Source of the DNA: Scenedesmus sp. ARA3
Taxonomy: Eukaryota; Chlorophyta; Chlorophyceae; Sphaeropleales; Scenedesmaceae
Direction: 5' to 3'
Assembly (NCBI GenBank): GCA_004335835.1
Contig: RWJK01001566.1
Span: 1 to 64,000 of the forward strand
Length of the DNA: 64,000 bases
The translations under genes were made by a program, and so were the position numbers. This document shows, piece after piece, positions 33,352 to 46,147 of this stretch. Within the stretch, counting starts at the first letter, position 1; every line of letters starts with the position of its first letter. The notes below the pieces were generated by a model, which saw only the letters and a list, made by a program, of their open reading frames with translations, did no database searches and was not told the origin of the DNA.

Positions 33352-35746
33352 CTACAGGCCCTTGTTTTGCTTGCTGCTGAACCGCTTTGCTGCCATTGGG
33401 GAGTTAGCTCCTGACCCCTTCCCACTCGAATTTGAGCTGCTCCTCGGCTTTGCAACCCTCCAGAAATAAGCTGCCGATGCTGCTGCTGCTGGTGAGCCAG
33501 CACCGTCATGTGACCGCTGCTGGCAGCTGGGACCGCCCACTGCTGTCGGTGATGCTGCTGCAGTTGGAGAAGCAGCAGCATACCCAGCCTCACCTGCCAG
33601 TGCTCCTCCTTCCAAGTCTACACTATACTCAGTGTAGAACTGCTGCATGTCAACAGTTGACCGAGGTGTGTCACCGTCCGCATCTTGGCTTGATCCGTGG
33701 CTGCCAGATGCAACTGACCCTTCTGTGGACTGCTTGCGTGCGCGTGAAGCCCTGATGTGGTACACGCTGCGAGCCAGGAACACTGCAAGCACAATAACAA
33801 CTGCCACACCGCCTGCCGCGATGCCAACCACAGCACCCACACCCAGCTTTGGCTGCTGCTTCTGCTGAGATACAACTGCAAGCGGCACAGATGACTTGCT
33901 GTGGTGCCGCGTGGAGATCAGGCCTGCTGCTGAGCTGTGCACCTTATCCAGATCAGTTCGTGCAGATCCAATGTTTGGGACGTATGTATCATATGCTGGA
34001 TCTGTGGGGATCAGATCTACCTCAAGCCCAGGCTGATCTGGAGCACCTGCAGCAAACTCCAGCAGTGCTGAGCTGTCATTGCCTGATCGATCCTGCGCAT
34101 TGGGCTCTGTGCTGCTGCTGCTGCTGCCGCTGCTGCTGCTGTCACTGGTGCTGGCGCCACCATTGCCTGGGGAGGGCAGGAAACCGACCGTCTCTGCAAG
34201 TACTGCAGCAGAGTTGTCTTGCTTGTGGCTGCTGGCTGCTGCTGCTGCTGGTGCTGCTGCTGGTGCTGGTGCTGGTGCTGGAGCTGGAGCTGCAGCCTTT
34301 TTGGCGGGCTGCTGCGCCTGCTGCTTGGCCTTTTCACTGGCAGATGCAGGGGTCGCTGCTGGAATGCGCTGCTGCTCAGGCACTGATCCAACATTGGACT
34401 TTGACATGCCGCTGCTGCTGCTGCTGGCTGCCTTGGCAGGTGCTGGCTTGGGCTGCTGTGCTGGTGTAGGTGTAGGTGCTGGAGCAGGCTTGCTCTTTGC
34501 CTCCTCGCGGCTGCTGTCTTTGCCACTGTTACTGCTGCTGCTGCTGCTGCTGTCACCGCCCAGCATGGCTGAGAATAGGGTGTCAAATTCCTGTGTGGTT
34601 GCTGGGTTGACTGTTGGCTGCTGCTGCATCTGCTGTGGTAGCTGCTCTTCCAGCAACAGCTGCTGCTGCTGCTGTTCAAGCTGCTGCTGCTCGACCATTT
34701 CCTGTTCCCTCTGCAGCTGCTGGTGCTCTTCAAGCTTCTGCTGGGCCAGTATCTGTTGTTCTTGCTGCTGCTGCTGCTGCTGCTGCATTTGCGGGGCATC
34801 TGTGGATGGTGCTGACTCCAAATGAACCTCTGGTGGTAAGCTGTACATGGGAGGCAGGTCATACTGCAATGGCGGCTGTACTGAGCTGCTTTGCGCATCC
34901 ACAAGCGCAGCATCCCAGCCCTGCGGCTCATCTGCCAGCTGAAGGCCATAGCTGCTGTAGTCAGGCACTGCAGCAGGGTCCGCAGCAGCAGCAGCAGCAG
35001 CAGCAGGATAGCCCATGCCTCTGTTTATGTGTGCTAGCATCTGGCTGTTTGGATCAATAATGTCCAATGTTGCAGCCGGCAGGACCTGCTGCTGCATCTG
35101 CATCGGGTAGCCGCCATTGCTGCCATCCACACTGGTCAACTCTGCCGGCTGCGTTGCAGCAGGCGCTCCTGCTGCTGGCCCTCCCTGGTTGATCATGCTG
35201 AGCAGTAGGCTGCTCATGTCATTCGTGGCCTGCTGGCGTGCTGAGTCATCAGCTGCCATGCGAAGCCGGGAGGCTGGCCCGAAAATTGCGCCCAGTGCCG
35301 GGCCCTGCTTGGACAGCCCAAGCTTTCCTGCAAGCACACAACAGCACATACAGTGTTGTGCACAGCAATCTGTAATGAGCAGCCAGGCCTCGGGTTCTGT
35401 GAACAACTTGGCGGTACTGTAGTGGGTGAGTTGTCCCTTTTGTAGTGGGCTTGCAGGAGGTAAAGCCGCCTGCCACATCAGCACTGTCCCACCACAGCTG
35501 GGCTGCTGCTGCCCTCTATTGTATGCAGATTCTGAATCTGGCGGTGTGTGCACGACATTCCGCCTGCAGGAGGGCTGCTGCAAAGATGTTCTGCACCCTG
35601 ATCTTCTGCACTTGTTTCAACGCTGAGCGTGAGCCTGTGCGTTGGTTACAACCCGGCCCACCTTGCTTGTCAAACCGCAGCTGGCCATGGGCAGCGGCTT
35701 GTAGCGCACACCAGATGCTCAGCAGCAACACCAAGCGGTGTGCCAT
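33352..35746 (-). CDS. Secreted Gln/Ser/Ala-rich single-pass membrane protein A
   Basis: Two exons, 35746-35662 and 35327-33352, joined in phase 1; 2061 nt, 686 aa. A signal peptide of about 21 residues (MAHRLVLLLSIWCALQ...) is followed by LRFDKQGKLGLSKQGPA. The extracellular part is about 480 residues of Gln-, Ser-, Pro- and Ala-rich low-complexity sequence. One TM helix (VGIAAGGVAVVIVLAVFLA, about 523-547) leads to a Ser-rich tail of about 140 residues. There is no enzymatic motif. It could be a cell-surface or wall-anchored protein. Its neighbour at 39033-41773 has the same layout on the same strand, so the two may be diverged tandem duplicates, though the sequences share little beyond composition. 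I do not recognise the family. Confidence 0.7.
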
Positions 35747-36770
35747 CTCCTATTCAACTTGCAGGTGGTGAGTATCCGTGGGATTTGATGGTGGTGTATC
35801 AGCCGGGAGGCAGTCGCTGCACCTGCTGCTACTCAAAAGTCTACTTGTTCCGACCTGCAGGCAGTGCACAAGGTGCAGCAGCAGCAAGGTGACAGAGGAT
35901 AAGCTGCTGTGCTGCACTGTTAGGAGGCATGAATTAAACGGATGAACTACCATGTTCTCTTGTATTAACCGTGGATTTCGCTAGCTGTGCGAGCGACAGC
36001 ACAGCCACCACCATCTGCGGGCCTTACCAGCTCTGCACCTCCTCGGCTGCTCTAATTGTCTTGAAGCGACTTCACACGCCTTATCAGTGCAATGATGACA
36101 TGTCAAAGTATCATTTGAATTCGCAAACAAGAACCGAGTCAAAGACTGCAGAGCGCGCCAGCGCTGATGCTGTACCGTGAGTAGTGCCGATCACCTTAGT
36201 TGCTGTAAAACGAGTGTGGCTGAGCACCTGCTGATGGCATACGTATGAGCATTGCACTCATCAAGTCCGCAAGTAAGCCTATGAGTGAGAACATGGCAAC
36301 TGCGTCGAGGCACCAGGTGTCAAATCTTCTGCGCGGGTTGATGCTCCATATACTCCTGAGTCAAACTGATGTACAAATTAAGGTATTTCGTTTGAATTTG
36401 TGGCGGCACGGGACGACCAAGTGCACATTACTCGGAAACTCGCCGCAGCTGGCAGCAGTAGCATGGTATTGAATGCCTGCACACGTGCAGACAGCACGTA
36501 AAAGCTTGGTTGTGACGTACACCCCAGTTTGCAGCGCCAGATACACTTAGATACAAGCATAGATCACATGTAGCGTGCCATCACATAAGGAAAGAGTTGG
36601 GCAGGATGCACAGCAGCTGTGTCGTGTGCAGTCGTCAAAGCAGTTTTCACTGAAAACTGCAGGACCCGGGTCCTGCAGGATCGAGTCAGAAAACGCATCT
36701 GCTGCACTCGCAAGTTACAACCATCCTGCTGCATTGCACTGGCTTGCTGAAAATTGATTACTTAATGCGT
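35747..36770. other. Intergenic: promoter of gene A and end of gene B trailer
   Basis: No coding exon. The lower part must include the promoter of membrane protein A. GTTACA at about 36711 and 36771 on the top strand are possible polyadenylation signals for gene B upstream. Confidence 0.35.
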
Positions 36771-36776
36771 GTTACA
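36771..36776 (-). terminator. Possible TGTAAC signal of membrane protein B gene
   Basis: The first bottom-strand TGTAAC I found below the stop at 39033. If used, the 3' UTR is about 2.3 kb and includes the hAT-like element. Confidence 0.3.
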
Positions 36777-36787
36777 TCAGGCAAACC

Positions 36788-37561
36788 AGGGATGATCAGT
36801 ACGTAGTACGTAGGACGTAGTACGCAGTACGTAGTACGTCCAGTACGCTGGCCCGTAGTGTAAGTACGTGCGTGTAGTACGGTGAAAGTACGTGACTGCA
36901 AAAGCACTGGGTTCCTACTGCTGTGGCTCTAATATGTTGACAAGGGAAGTGCTGCACGTGCACAACACACCAGTCAGTACGTGCTGCAGCTGCCTTGCCA
37001 GCCTTGAAGCGATTTATTTGGAACATGCTGTCACATAGATACACCACAGTGGCATGGATTTGCACCAACGGAAGGAGAGCTGCCAGCTGGCATGCCCTTG
37101 CAGGAAGAGCAGCGCCGCCAGCGCGTGCTCCCACTGCTCAGCCAAGTCCAGTAGACACACACAAAAGTTCGGCCAAAACCTTCAAAATTTGGATCATAAG
37201 CATCATCCACATTACTGTCATCACCATCAGCCTCTTCAACGTCACATCTCTGCCAGTCCATGGTTTCCCACAGCACTCACTCAGAACAGCAGCAGCGTAA
37301 AAGTGGGTGCCAGGCACAGGTCGAAAGAGGAAGTATTTCATCGTTTTGCTGCGTTGGGGTTGAAATGGATGTCAGCAGGCCAATCGGAGCTGTAGGCGCG
37401 CAGGGAAATCGGAGTCGGGGTCGGCCTCGGGGCACTCAAACGTAAGTACGTTCGTCCTCAGTGGTGACACGGCGTACTTTGGCACGTACTTCCGCGTACT
37501 ACGTACTAGGACGCGTACTAATGCTAGTACGTGGCCCAAAAACCACGTACTGATCATCCCT
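36788..37561. mobile_element. hAT-like non-autonomous DNA transposon
   Basis: Both ends begin AGGGATGATCAGTACGT in inverted orientation. Near-identical 8-bp flanks, GGCAAACC at 36780-36787 and GACAAACC at 37562-37569, look like a target-site duplication with one change. Subterminal blocks of about 100 bp on each side are packed with ACGTAC/GTAC palindromes, as expected for transposase-binding arrays. The inside (36900-37440) has no transposase. A short bottom-strand frame rich in Asp and Glu (near 37170-37260) may be a remnant. The 8-bp duplication and AGGG ends suggest the hAT superfamily. Confidence 0.75.
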
Positions 37562-37569
37562 GACAAACC

Positions 37570-39032
37570 CTGGACCACTGGCCACGACGTGCATTCAAAG
37601 TAACTGAACAGCTTAGGCACTCTGTGACAACATACGTTGTGATACTAGCCGCAATCTGGATGCACGGCGGACGCTGTCATATGAGCCCAGTAATCACTGC
37701 TACGGTACATTTGGCTGTTGTCGACAAGCACCAGCAATGGACTAGATCAATAGGCAGTTGCAACTGCCTGGCAGCAATGCAGCATGCTGTGGCACATGCT
37801 GTGCACAGGCACTAACTTCCTCGGACCTCCAGGCTGCAAATTGCTCCAGAGCACTGGATCCAGGCACGCTGCAGAGCATTTTTGGTGGCTGTAGCACAAC
37901 AGCCGCTGCCAGCTGGCTCAAATACAAGTTGAATGGCAAACAACCCAGCGACGCGCCAGAACATGCATTTGCAAATGCAGTAATACAAGAGCAGATAGAC
38001 ACATCTTTCAAGGCTGGCAAGCTATGATGAAGGAGTCAACCCAGCACTATGTGCAGTGCGTAATGCTTCTTTGACACAATATGAAAACACTGTTTGTTCA
38101 CTGCCGCACTGATTATCAGATGCCATCTGTCAGTGACAGAGTGCGGTGCACAGCCGTAAACCATCCCATCCCGCAACACAAAAGGTGCTGTCCAGCCTTG
38201 ATACAAGTCCACATGGGTGTGTGCATATCCTGTGTGCTAGCTTCCTGTATCGAACGATGCATGGAGACAGCCCATGCTGCTGTGGACTAGCCAGCTGGGC
38301 ACCATGGTAGTGTTGTTCACACGGAATGCATACACAGCGTGTACTGTTGCGCAACACTTAATGCATGTATGACATGCAGCAGCAAGTGGGTGGTTAAACC
38401 CGCCAGGCGCATGCACGGCCCTTTATAACCACGCAATGTCAATGGCACTGTTAGCAGCAGTTGTCTGATAAAGCAGGTCACACAGCAGCCGACAGTACTT
38501 GGTGCTGTGCTGTGTGCACAGGATTCAACAACCGTATGCACTCTTGCAAGTTTGTCTGCCACACACCAACATGCACAGATCTGCAAGCAGGGATAATTGA
38601 AATCCTGTGTGCAGATGTTAAGCTGTTTCGAACCCCGCTGCGTGCGCACAGACCCACAAAGGGGGTTGTAGACCAGAACAGTCTGCCCTTGTCTCACTCA
38701 AACGGCTACACATCACACACATTTTGTGCAACCACCGATTCACCACATAGCGTCTCCCCCAGTACCCATGATGCTCTGGATTAACAGATGCTGATGATAG
38801 CTCGTGATATTCACAACCCTCTCGGAACAAATCATGTGTTCGATGGAATGAGAAACAACCAAGAGCAACAACCTCCCCGCTATCTTTCACCACTTGGGCA
38901 TGCACTGAGGAGCTGCAGCAGCCGCTCTTCATCTGATGTAAAAAGATCAAACTGAATGTTGCCTCATTTATTCTCTGCTGCCTCGCAGCCATGTCATCAT
39001 ATACTTGATGACATGCAGCAACACCCTCAGTG
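37570..39032 (-). other. Probable 3' UTR of membrane protein B gene
   Basis: No exon recognised. The bottom strand is G+T-rich, matching other trailers. Confidence 0.35.
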
Positions 39033-39118
39033 TCACTCACTCGTCAGAGTGAACCTCCGGATGTCACCAGCAGCAGCAGGTGGCTTGGCGGTGGCTGCTG
39101 CTCTCACCCTTGCTCCAC

Positions 39119-39167
<49 letters not shown>

Positions 39168-40585
39168 TGCTGACATGTCATTCTTAGCTGCGGCCGAAGA
39201 CGACCTGCCAACTGCTGCTGCTCCGGCGCGCGCAGAAGCATACAGCTCCTTCAACCAGCCCGGATTGCTGCTGCTGGTGCTGCCTGTGGTTGCACACCCG
39301 GACGATTCTTCTGTAGTATCCGTGGCCCCGCTCAGCGTGAACCTCCGGTCAGGCCCACGCACCACTGCTGCTGCTGCTGCTGCGGCACCGCCTGTGCTGA
39401 CTGCTGCGCCCCCCATGCTCACTGCAGGGCTGATGCACACTGCAGGCGGCTTATGGCTCGCAAGCTCCAGATCCCCTTCACTCCGTGCTGTGGGTGTGTA
39501 GCCACTATCAACCTCTTCTTCCAGCTTCTTTGCCTGCACATACAGCAGCAATCCTGCCCCCAACAGCACAGCGCCAAATGCACCTAGGGCAATACCAGTG
39601 GCGGCTCCAGCATGCAAGCCCTTCTTGGCACCTTTGCTTGATCCTGCTGCACTCAGCCCCTCAGAGCCTGGCATCAAGTGGCTGGCCAGCCCAACAGGCA
39701 CTATCACCTCATCCCTGGCTTCAGGTGCTTGCTGCTGCTGCTGCTGCTGCTGCTGCACAGGCTGCTGCTTGCTGCGGCTGCTGTACAGCATCGGATCTGC
39801 TGCTGCCACAGCTGCCGCTTCGCCTTGGATTTGGTCAAATGTCAGCGGCGGCTCCTGCTCCAGTGCTGCCACCGTGTCTGGATCCACCTGCAAGGTATCG
39901 ACCTTGAACGGCTGCGCTGCAGCAGCTGCAGCAGATGCCGCTGCCTTGCCAGCGTCCCTGTCAATCTCGCGGGGCTCAGCCAGCTCAACGCTGTCTTTCA
40001 AAACACTGCCGTAAGCATTGCGGCCGTCCCTGCCATCCATCAACTCCTGCTGCTGCTGCTGGTCCCGCAGCGCCCCTGCTGCACTGCCCTGCCAGCTGCT
40101 GCTGCTGCTGTCAGCTGATCCTCCAGGTGCCAGTGGGGTGGCCTTCATACGTGGCACGTACTGCTTCCTCGCTGACGCCTCCGACACGCTCGCAGACCTG
40201 CCGCCAACTCTGTTCAGCAGGCTCTGGAACTGCTGCTTTGCTAGCACAGGATCCAACCCTTGCAGCTCAGCGAGCAGCTGCTCTGCTGCGGGGTCTGTGC
40301 TTCTGTACTGACCTCCCTCCATCCTGCTGCCGAAAGTCAGCACGCCAGGCTGCTGCGCCAGCTGCTGGTGGGCTGAGGCATCCAGGGATGGTGGGCCGAT
40401 TGGTGCTGACTCAAGCCTGGGGATAGATGCGTGCAGCATCTCATGGCTGATGCCGCCTTGGCTGGTGCCAAACTTGCGCCCCCTGCCAGCCAGCTTAGTG
40501 ATCAAGCTGCCGATCTGCGGCGTGTCCGCTGTCTGCTGCTGCTGCTGTGGTGGGGCATCCAGCTGTGCAGACTCCAGGTTGTACC

Positions 40586-40623
<38 letters not shown>

Positions 40624-40988
40624 GGCTCTGAGAGGCTTGGGAGGTGCAAAGGGTCTGAGTCCAGGTAGTGCCTGAACCTCTCTGGCAGCTGGTACGGCTG
40701 ATTGCTGCCTGGCGCGCCAAAGCCCCCAGCTGCTGAGTCAAATGTTTGACCAGTTTGACCAGTTTGACCAGATGCCCCTAAGCTGGAGGGCCGCCCCACT
40801 CCAAAGCCAGGGAAGCTAGGGCCTGGCAGGCCTGGGCCTTGGTAGGCAGGGTTGCCTCGTGCATTTGCCATCCGGGACAGCAGCCGCAGCAGGCCTGGCG
40901 TTGGCGGCTGCGGCAGCTGCACTGGCGGCGCCTGCGTTGTTGTCAGGGCAGAGCAGCAAGCATATTTCTCTATGCATATGGCTGTCCT

Positions 40989-41033
<45 letters not shown>

Positions 41034-41773
41034 AAGGCCTGATGTGCAGGTGCAACTGTTGGTGGGAGATTGTGCTGTCTCTGCCAGAAAAAAAACCTAC
41101 TACATCAATGCAATGCAGTACACCAGCTGGTTCAGTAACGTAACACCTGCTTGGTGCGCACAGTAAGCTCAATGTGACAGCATCAGAGCAGGACAACAGC
41201 AGCAGCAGCAGTTTGTGTTGCACCCACCTTGTCATCGAGTGTTGAATCAAACCGCAGGTCTTCCACGCTCATCCCTGCTGCTGCTGCCAGATCTGCCAGG
41301 TATGCTGACACATCCTGCTCTAGCAGGCTGTCATCAAACTGCTGCTGCTGCAGGCTGCGCACATGGCTGGCGCCTGGCAGGCGGTCTTCTGCATGTGTAT
41401 CACATGAGGAGCAAGGTGAGAGCATTAAAGTGAGAGAGAGACACAATTGATGGCGGCTGGTCTGCTGCTGATGCTACTGCTGCTGCTGCTGGTGTGTCTG
41501 CTGTTGTAGCAATGAAACATGGCATGCTCACAGCAACTAGTCACCGATGCTGTGGATCCGTCGGCAGCTGCAGCTAGCACCTGTACTTGCTGGATGATCC
41601 AGGCAGCCGACCAACTTCGTTATCTTTCAGGTTTCTATCTTACAGTTTCATACGTTAGTCCGTGTAGCTTTTGAACGGCTCCAAGGGCCCTCACCTGCTG
41701 CTTGTGCACCACCCAAAGTGGCGCAGTGCAGGACCAAGCCCAGCAGCAGCAAGGCTAGCGCTGCCCTGGCCAT
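39033..41773 (-). CDS. Secreted Gln/Ser/Ala-rich single-pass membrane protein B
   Basis: Three exons, 41773-41695, 41388-41228 and 40931-39033; 2139 nt, 712 aa. Signal peptide MARAALALLLLGLVLHCATLGG is followed by a short ordered-looking segment (FDDSLLEQDVSAYLADL, MSVEDLRFDSTLDDK). About 440 residues of Gln/Ser/Gly-rich sequence come next. One TM helix (GIALGAFGAVLLGAGLLLYV, about 518-542) precedes a cytosolic tail of about 170 residues with a long Ala tract. The tail carries RRFTLSG and, at the very C-terminus, RRFTLTSE, a repeated basic-Phe-Thr motif that could be a kinase or docking site. No enzyme signature. It has the same plan as protein A. Function unknown. Confidence 0.7.
40983..41033. 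repeat. (CTG)n microsatellite in intron
   Basis: About 16 CTG units between exons 2 and 3 of membrane protein B. Confidence 0.9.
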
Positions 41774-42830
41774 AGCTGTGGACGTCTTCCGTTGCTCGAT
41801 AGCTTTTGCTATATACCGCCAAAGTTTCCCGCTGTGCGCTAAAACATCCAGTCTGTGATGACGTGAAGAGCTGTCCACGGCGAGCCAAGTTGCAGCTGGC
41901 AAGGCGCTGCCTGAGCGCTGCTTCTCAAAACGTTTCAACTCAAGTGTCGCGACGTGATGTAGAGGTCCTCTACGTTCAATGTTCTGCCACGCTCGTTCAA
42001 GGAAGATAGGGAACAGCCGACGACCACCACTTCACGCCGTATGCTTGTACGGTTGTATCAAGTCAAAACATAAGTAGCTGCGGAAATCAATCCGAGCTGA
42101 TGATAATGAGAGGTAGCGAGCACACCCAGCGCGCTGTCCCTGGTTGGCGCCAGAATTCACCGTTCATCTGCCGACCTAGAGCCGAGACCCCTGTTCCCAC
42201 GAACACTTTCCCTTTTAAGCAGGAGTCAGTTTAATTTTGTTGAATGCAAGATCTGTTGAGCGGCGCCAAGAGTACTGCATACATGCAACCAACCTGGCAA
42301 CGATGAGCATCCTTTTCGGCCCAACCTAATGTACACGCCTTCGGTGAGACTTAGCTGCCTCGGCATACAAAATCGGCGGGTGATAGCTGATCACCAGAAA
42401 TTTTCAGTGCGGAGTACACAGAAGGCAAATCCCATTACCCCTGTACTGCAACCTGCACACGGCCCTTGTGCCACCTGTGGATCCTGTGCGTTGCAGCAAA
42501 GGCAAATCGCAACAGCCACTGCACTGCCTTGACAGCAAACCACCTGTTAAGCAACTGCTTCATCACTTCCTAACATCACAGTTCCTGGTGGCACTAAGAG
42601 CCAATGGCTGCCATGGCTTGCTGTAGCTAGCTAGTGGCCGTCCAGCAGCCAACTGTAAAGGACGAATTCCAACTGTGCACAATAACAACACACCTCATCC
42701 TGCTGCTTCACTGCCGCTGCAACATCGTAATGCCCGCATCGTAATGGTGCCAGGACCCACATGTAACTATCCGCACTCAAATTGTTGACCATGCATCCCA
42801 GCACATACCGCCACTGGCAACAACTGTAGA
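41774..42830. other. Promoter of gene B and trailer of helicase gene
   Basis: No exon supported. The part near 41774 should hold the promoter of membrane protein B and the upper part the helicase 3' UTR. No bottom-strand TGTAA found. Confidence 0.3.
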
Positions 42831-42854
42831 AACAAGCCAGCTGCAGCTGACCCT

Positions 42855-43195
42855 CCTCCTCTTGCTGCCGCCGCCACCGTCGCCGCCGCCGCTGCTGCTT
42901 GTCCAGCAGCCGGCCTGCCAGCGCTGGCCTCACAGCTGCCGCGCTTCTGCAGACCCCACTCACTCCCGCGCAATGAAGCGCCTGCGCTGCTTCTGCACGC
43001 CGCCATGCACCCCTGCAGACACTGCCACTGGCACCAGCAGCAGCTGACCCTCCTCCTGTTTCCCCTGCTGCTGCTGCTGCTGGACCAGCAGCAGCAGGCC
43101 GCCCACCGGCCTGTCAGCCCTTGTCACATGTCACACACGCTGCCGTGCACCTGTACACCTCGTTGCTCACTCCCGCTCAATGAAACACCTGCGCT
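42855..43195. repeat. Duplicated helicase 3' end
   Basis: A block of roughly 150-190 bp is present twice: 43040-43195 (with the last codons of the helicase, GVQQQRRCFIERE, and its stop) and 42855-43000 (reading GVQKQRRRFIARE then a stop in the same context). Both copies have a GAGTGAG that could be a stop or a donor, so the true C-terminus is uncertain. Confidence 0.7.
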
Positions 43196-44957
43196 GCTGC
43201 TGCACGCCTGGCAGCTGCCTTCTGCTGACAGCAGACAGCACTGGCTTCAGGAAGCGGGACACCTCCAGTGGCTCCTCCCGCCAAGCCTCCCTGCTGAAAG
43301 CTGCCCCTGGCCAGATCATCAGGCAGTGCCTGAAGCACAAGGGCGGCGCAGGGTGAGCAGCAGGGTGAGCAGCAGGGTAAGCAGCATGGTGAGCGGCAGG
43401 GTAAGCAGTAAGCAGCAGGGTAAGCAGTAAGCAGCAGGGTACGCAGCAGGGTAAGCAGCAGGGATGACAATGTCTCGAAATTGGAGGCAGTGTGAAGTCC
43501 TAGCATACGATAGCTGCTGTCAGCCAGGTTCAGGAAGCAGAGCCTGCAGTGCAAAGAAGGCAGCACGCATTGCGCATGCACGCACCATGACTTGTCACAC
43601 AGGATGATAATGCTGTCACCAGCCCCAGCTGGTCAGCTGCAGAGTCAGATCCAGCTCAGCTTGCCAAACACACCACGCCGCATTCCAATACACATTCAGC
43701 AGACCAAATGCGCTCACTCCTTGGCTCGCGTGATGGCCACATACAGCAGGTTCCTCTCCTGGTCCAGCACATCTGAGCCCGCGCCGGCGTCATCCTTGTG
43801 TATGGCTGGCATGGCGTCATCGTGCAGGCGCAGCAGCGCCACGCACGCAAACTCCTTGCCCTTGCTGGCATGCATCGTCATCAGCTGCACCTTCTGCGCG
43901 TCCCGCTCATCCTCATCATCCTCGCCTTGCAGGACACAGTAGTCGTACAGCTGCTGCAGCAGCGGCAGACCTGTAGTTGGCTGCAGCAGCGGCAAACTGC
44001 TGCTGCTGCTGCTGCTGCTGTTTGGCACGCCCGCATCACTCTCGCCACCATCCCCGCTCTCTAGCCCTGCTGCATTTGCTGCTGGCTCGGCTGCATCCAA
44101 GCCCAGCACAGGACTCTCTGTGTAGGCCCGCGTGTTGCGAGCCAGTTTGAGTAGAGTATCCAAGTTGCCTTTGCGCTTGCGCAGCTTCTTCAGGTCCTCG
44201 CTGCCCTTGCTGCTGAGCCGCTGCTTGGCTGCCTTTGCCTGCAGCGCTTCAAGTGCCGCCTGCAGCTCGGGGCGCACCCCAGAGGCCCCCAGCAGCAGCT
44301 GCAGCCCCCAGCAGCAGCAGTAGCAGTGGCAGGGCGCAAGGCAGTGCAGTGTGGTATGAGGCTGCTGATGCCTGGGGCTGCCGGCAGGCGCAGCAATAGC
44401 GCAAAGGGAAATTCAAATTTCATCAAATGCAGCAAACCTTGACATAGCGTCATCAGGCTCACCTCGAGCACCTCCTCAGGCCGCGACACAGCAGCAGCAG
44501 CCCTGCCCAGCAGCAATAGAGATCCATATCCATCCACATGCAGCACAGCCAGCGCCATCAGGCTCACCTCCAGCACCTCTTCAGCCCGCGACACAGCAGC
44601 CGCACAAGCTGAAGCAGCACAGGCGGCATCACCCAGTGACGCCGCCACAAGAAAGCATAGCCATTCAGTCACAGGCAGCAAACAAGAGTTGGGCTCACCT
44701 CTAGCACCTCCTCAGGCCTTGAGACAGCAGCAGCAGCCCTGCCCAGCAGCACCAGGCCCCTCAGCCGGTCCACAGCCGCCGCCTGCTTCTTAGTCAGCTT
44801 CTTGGCACCAGCCGGCGGCTGCCATGCTGCAGCAAGCCCCTGCAGTGCCTCTGTTGAGTCTGCACCAGCAGCAGTAGCTGCGCTGTATTGATGTAGCGTT
44901 GCAATGGCCTGCTCTGAGGATGGCTCGAGCGGAAGGTCGCCTAGCAGGCAGCCGCCG

Positions 44958-44995
<38 letters not shown>

Positions 44996-45992
44996 TGCGG
45001 CAGCCTCAACAGCTGTGGCTAGGGCGTCAAATGAGTCGGGGCCTGCAGCGCAAAGCACAGAGTGCAGGGGATGTGGCAGTGGCAAACATATGTGCATGAG
45101 TATGATAGATGTAAGCTGTCCAAGGCAGATTGCTCATCCCTGTCACCCATGCAGTTTGAACACACGGCAGTTTGCGGCAGCGACGGCTGCAGTCGTGGCA
45201 TGCCACGCATCCACGCTTGCCTATACAATGATGCTGCACAGCTTCAGCTGGTGTGGCATCAAGCTGCTGCCAATCCCTTGCAGTGCTTGTCAGTCACCTC
45301 CCCTGCCAACAGATGTCGAGCCCAAGAGGCACTTAATCCTTGAACAGCGCGACTACGCTCACCTAGCCCCGACATGAGCGGCTGTACGGCACCTTCACCT
45401 CTCAGCAGATAATGAGCTCAAAAGACACCCGCCTGTGAAAAGTGTAACTGCGCTCACCTAGCCCCGACATGAGCGGCACCTTCACCTCTCAGCAAATAAC
45501 GAGCCAAAAATACCTTCGCCTGTGAAAAGTGTAACTGCGCTCACCTAGCCCCGACATGAGCGGCACCTTGACAGGGCTGCCCTTCTTGACCAGGCGCTTC
45601 CTGATGCTGTCGCCAGCGCGCAGCGGGTCAACCAGGCAGCGCAGCAGCGCCAGCGCCACGCTGACCTCCGGAGCCTCAAAGAACTCCTCGCGGGACCACA
45701 GGTGGCACGGCACGCCGGCTGCGATCGCCTTCTTGTACACCTCGTTAACCTAGGTGGCAGCAGCAGCAGCAGTAGGCCAGCTCAAGAGGGAGTATCAGTG
45801 CGCGCGGGACCACAGGTGGCACGGCACGCCCGCTGCGATAGCCTTCTTGTACACCTCGTTGACCTAGGTGGCAGCAGCAGCAGCAGCAGCAGCAGGCCAG
45901 CTCGTGAGGGAGTATCAGTGCGCGCGGGACCACAGGTGGCATGGCACGCGCACTGCGATTGCCTGCTTGTACACCTCGACCACCTGCAGGCC

Positions 45993-46024
<32 letters not shown>

Positions 46025-46045
46025 CGACCGACCGACCGACCGACC

Positions 46046-46077
<32 letters not shown>

Positions 46078-46116
46078 GGCAGGCAGGCAGGCAGGCAGGC
46101 AGACAGACAGGCAGGC

Positions 46117-46147
<31 letters not shown>

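Noticed and set aside
34079..34825. 248-residue top-strand Ser/Cys/Leu-rich ORF
   Set aside because: Antisense of the CAG-rich exon of membrane protein A; poly-Gln and poly-Ser codons read as Leu, Ala and Cys runs.
36960..37276. Transposase gene inside the hAT-like element
   Set aside because: The only frame is about 80 residues with an acidic patch; no RNase-H-like or BED motif, so the element is called non-autonomous.
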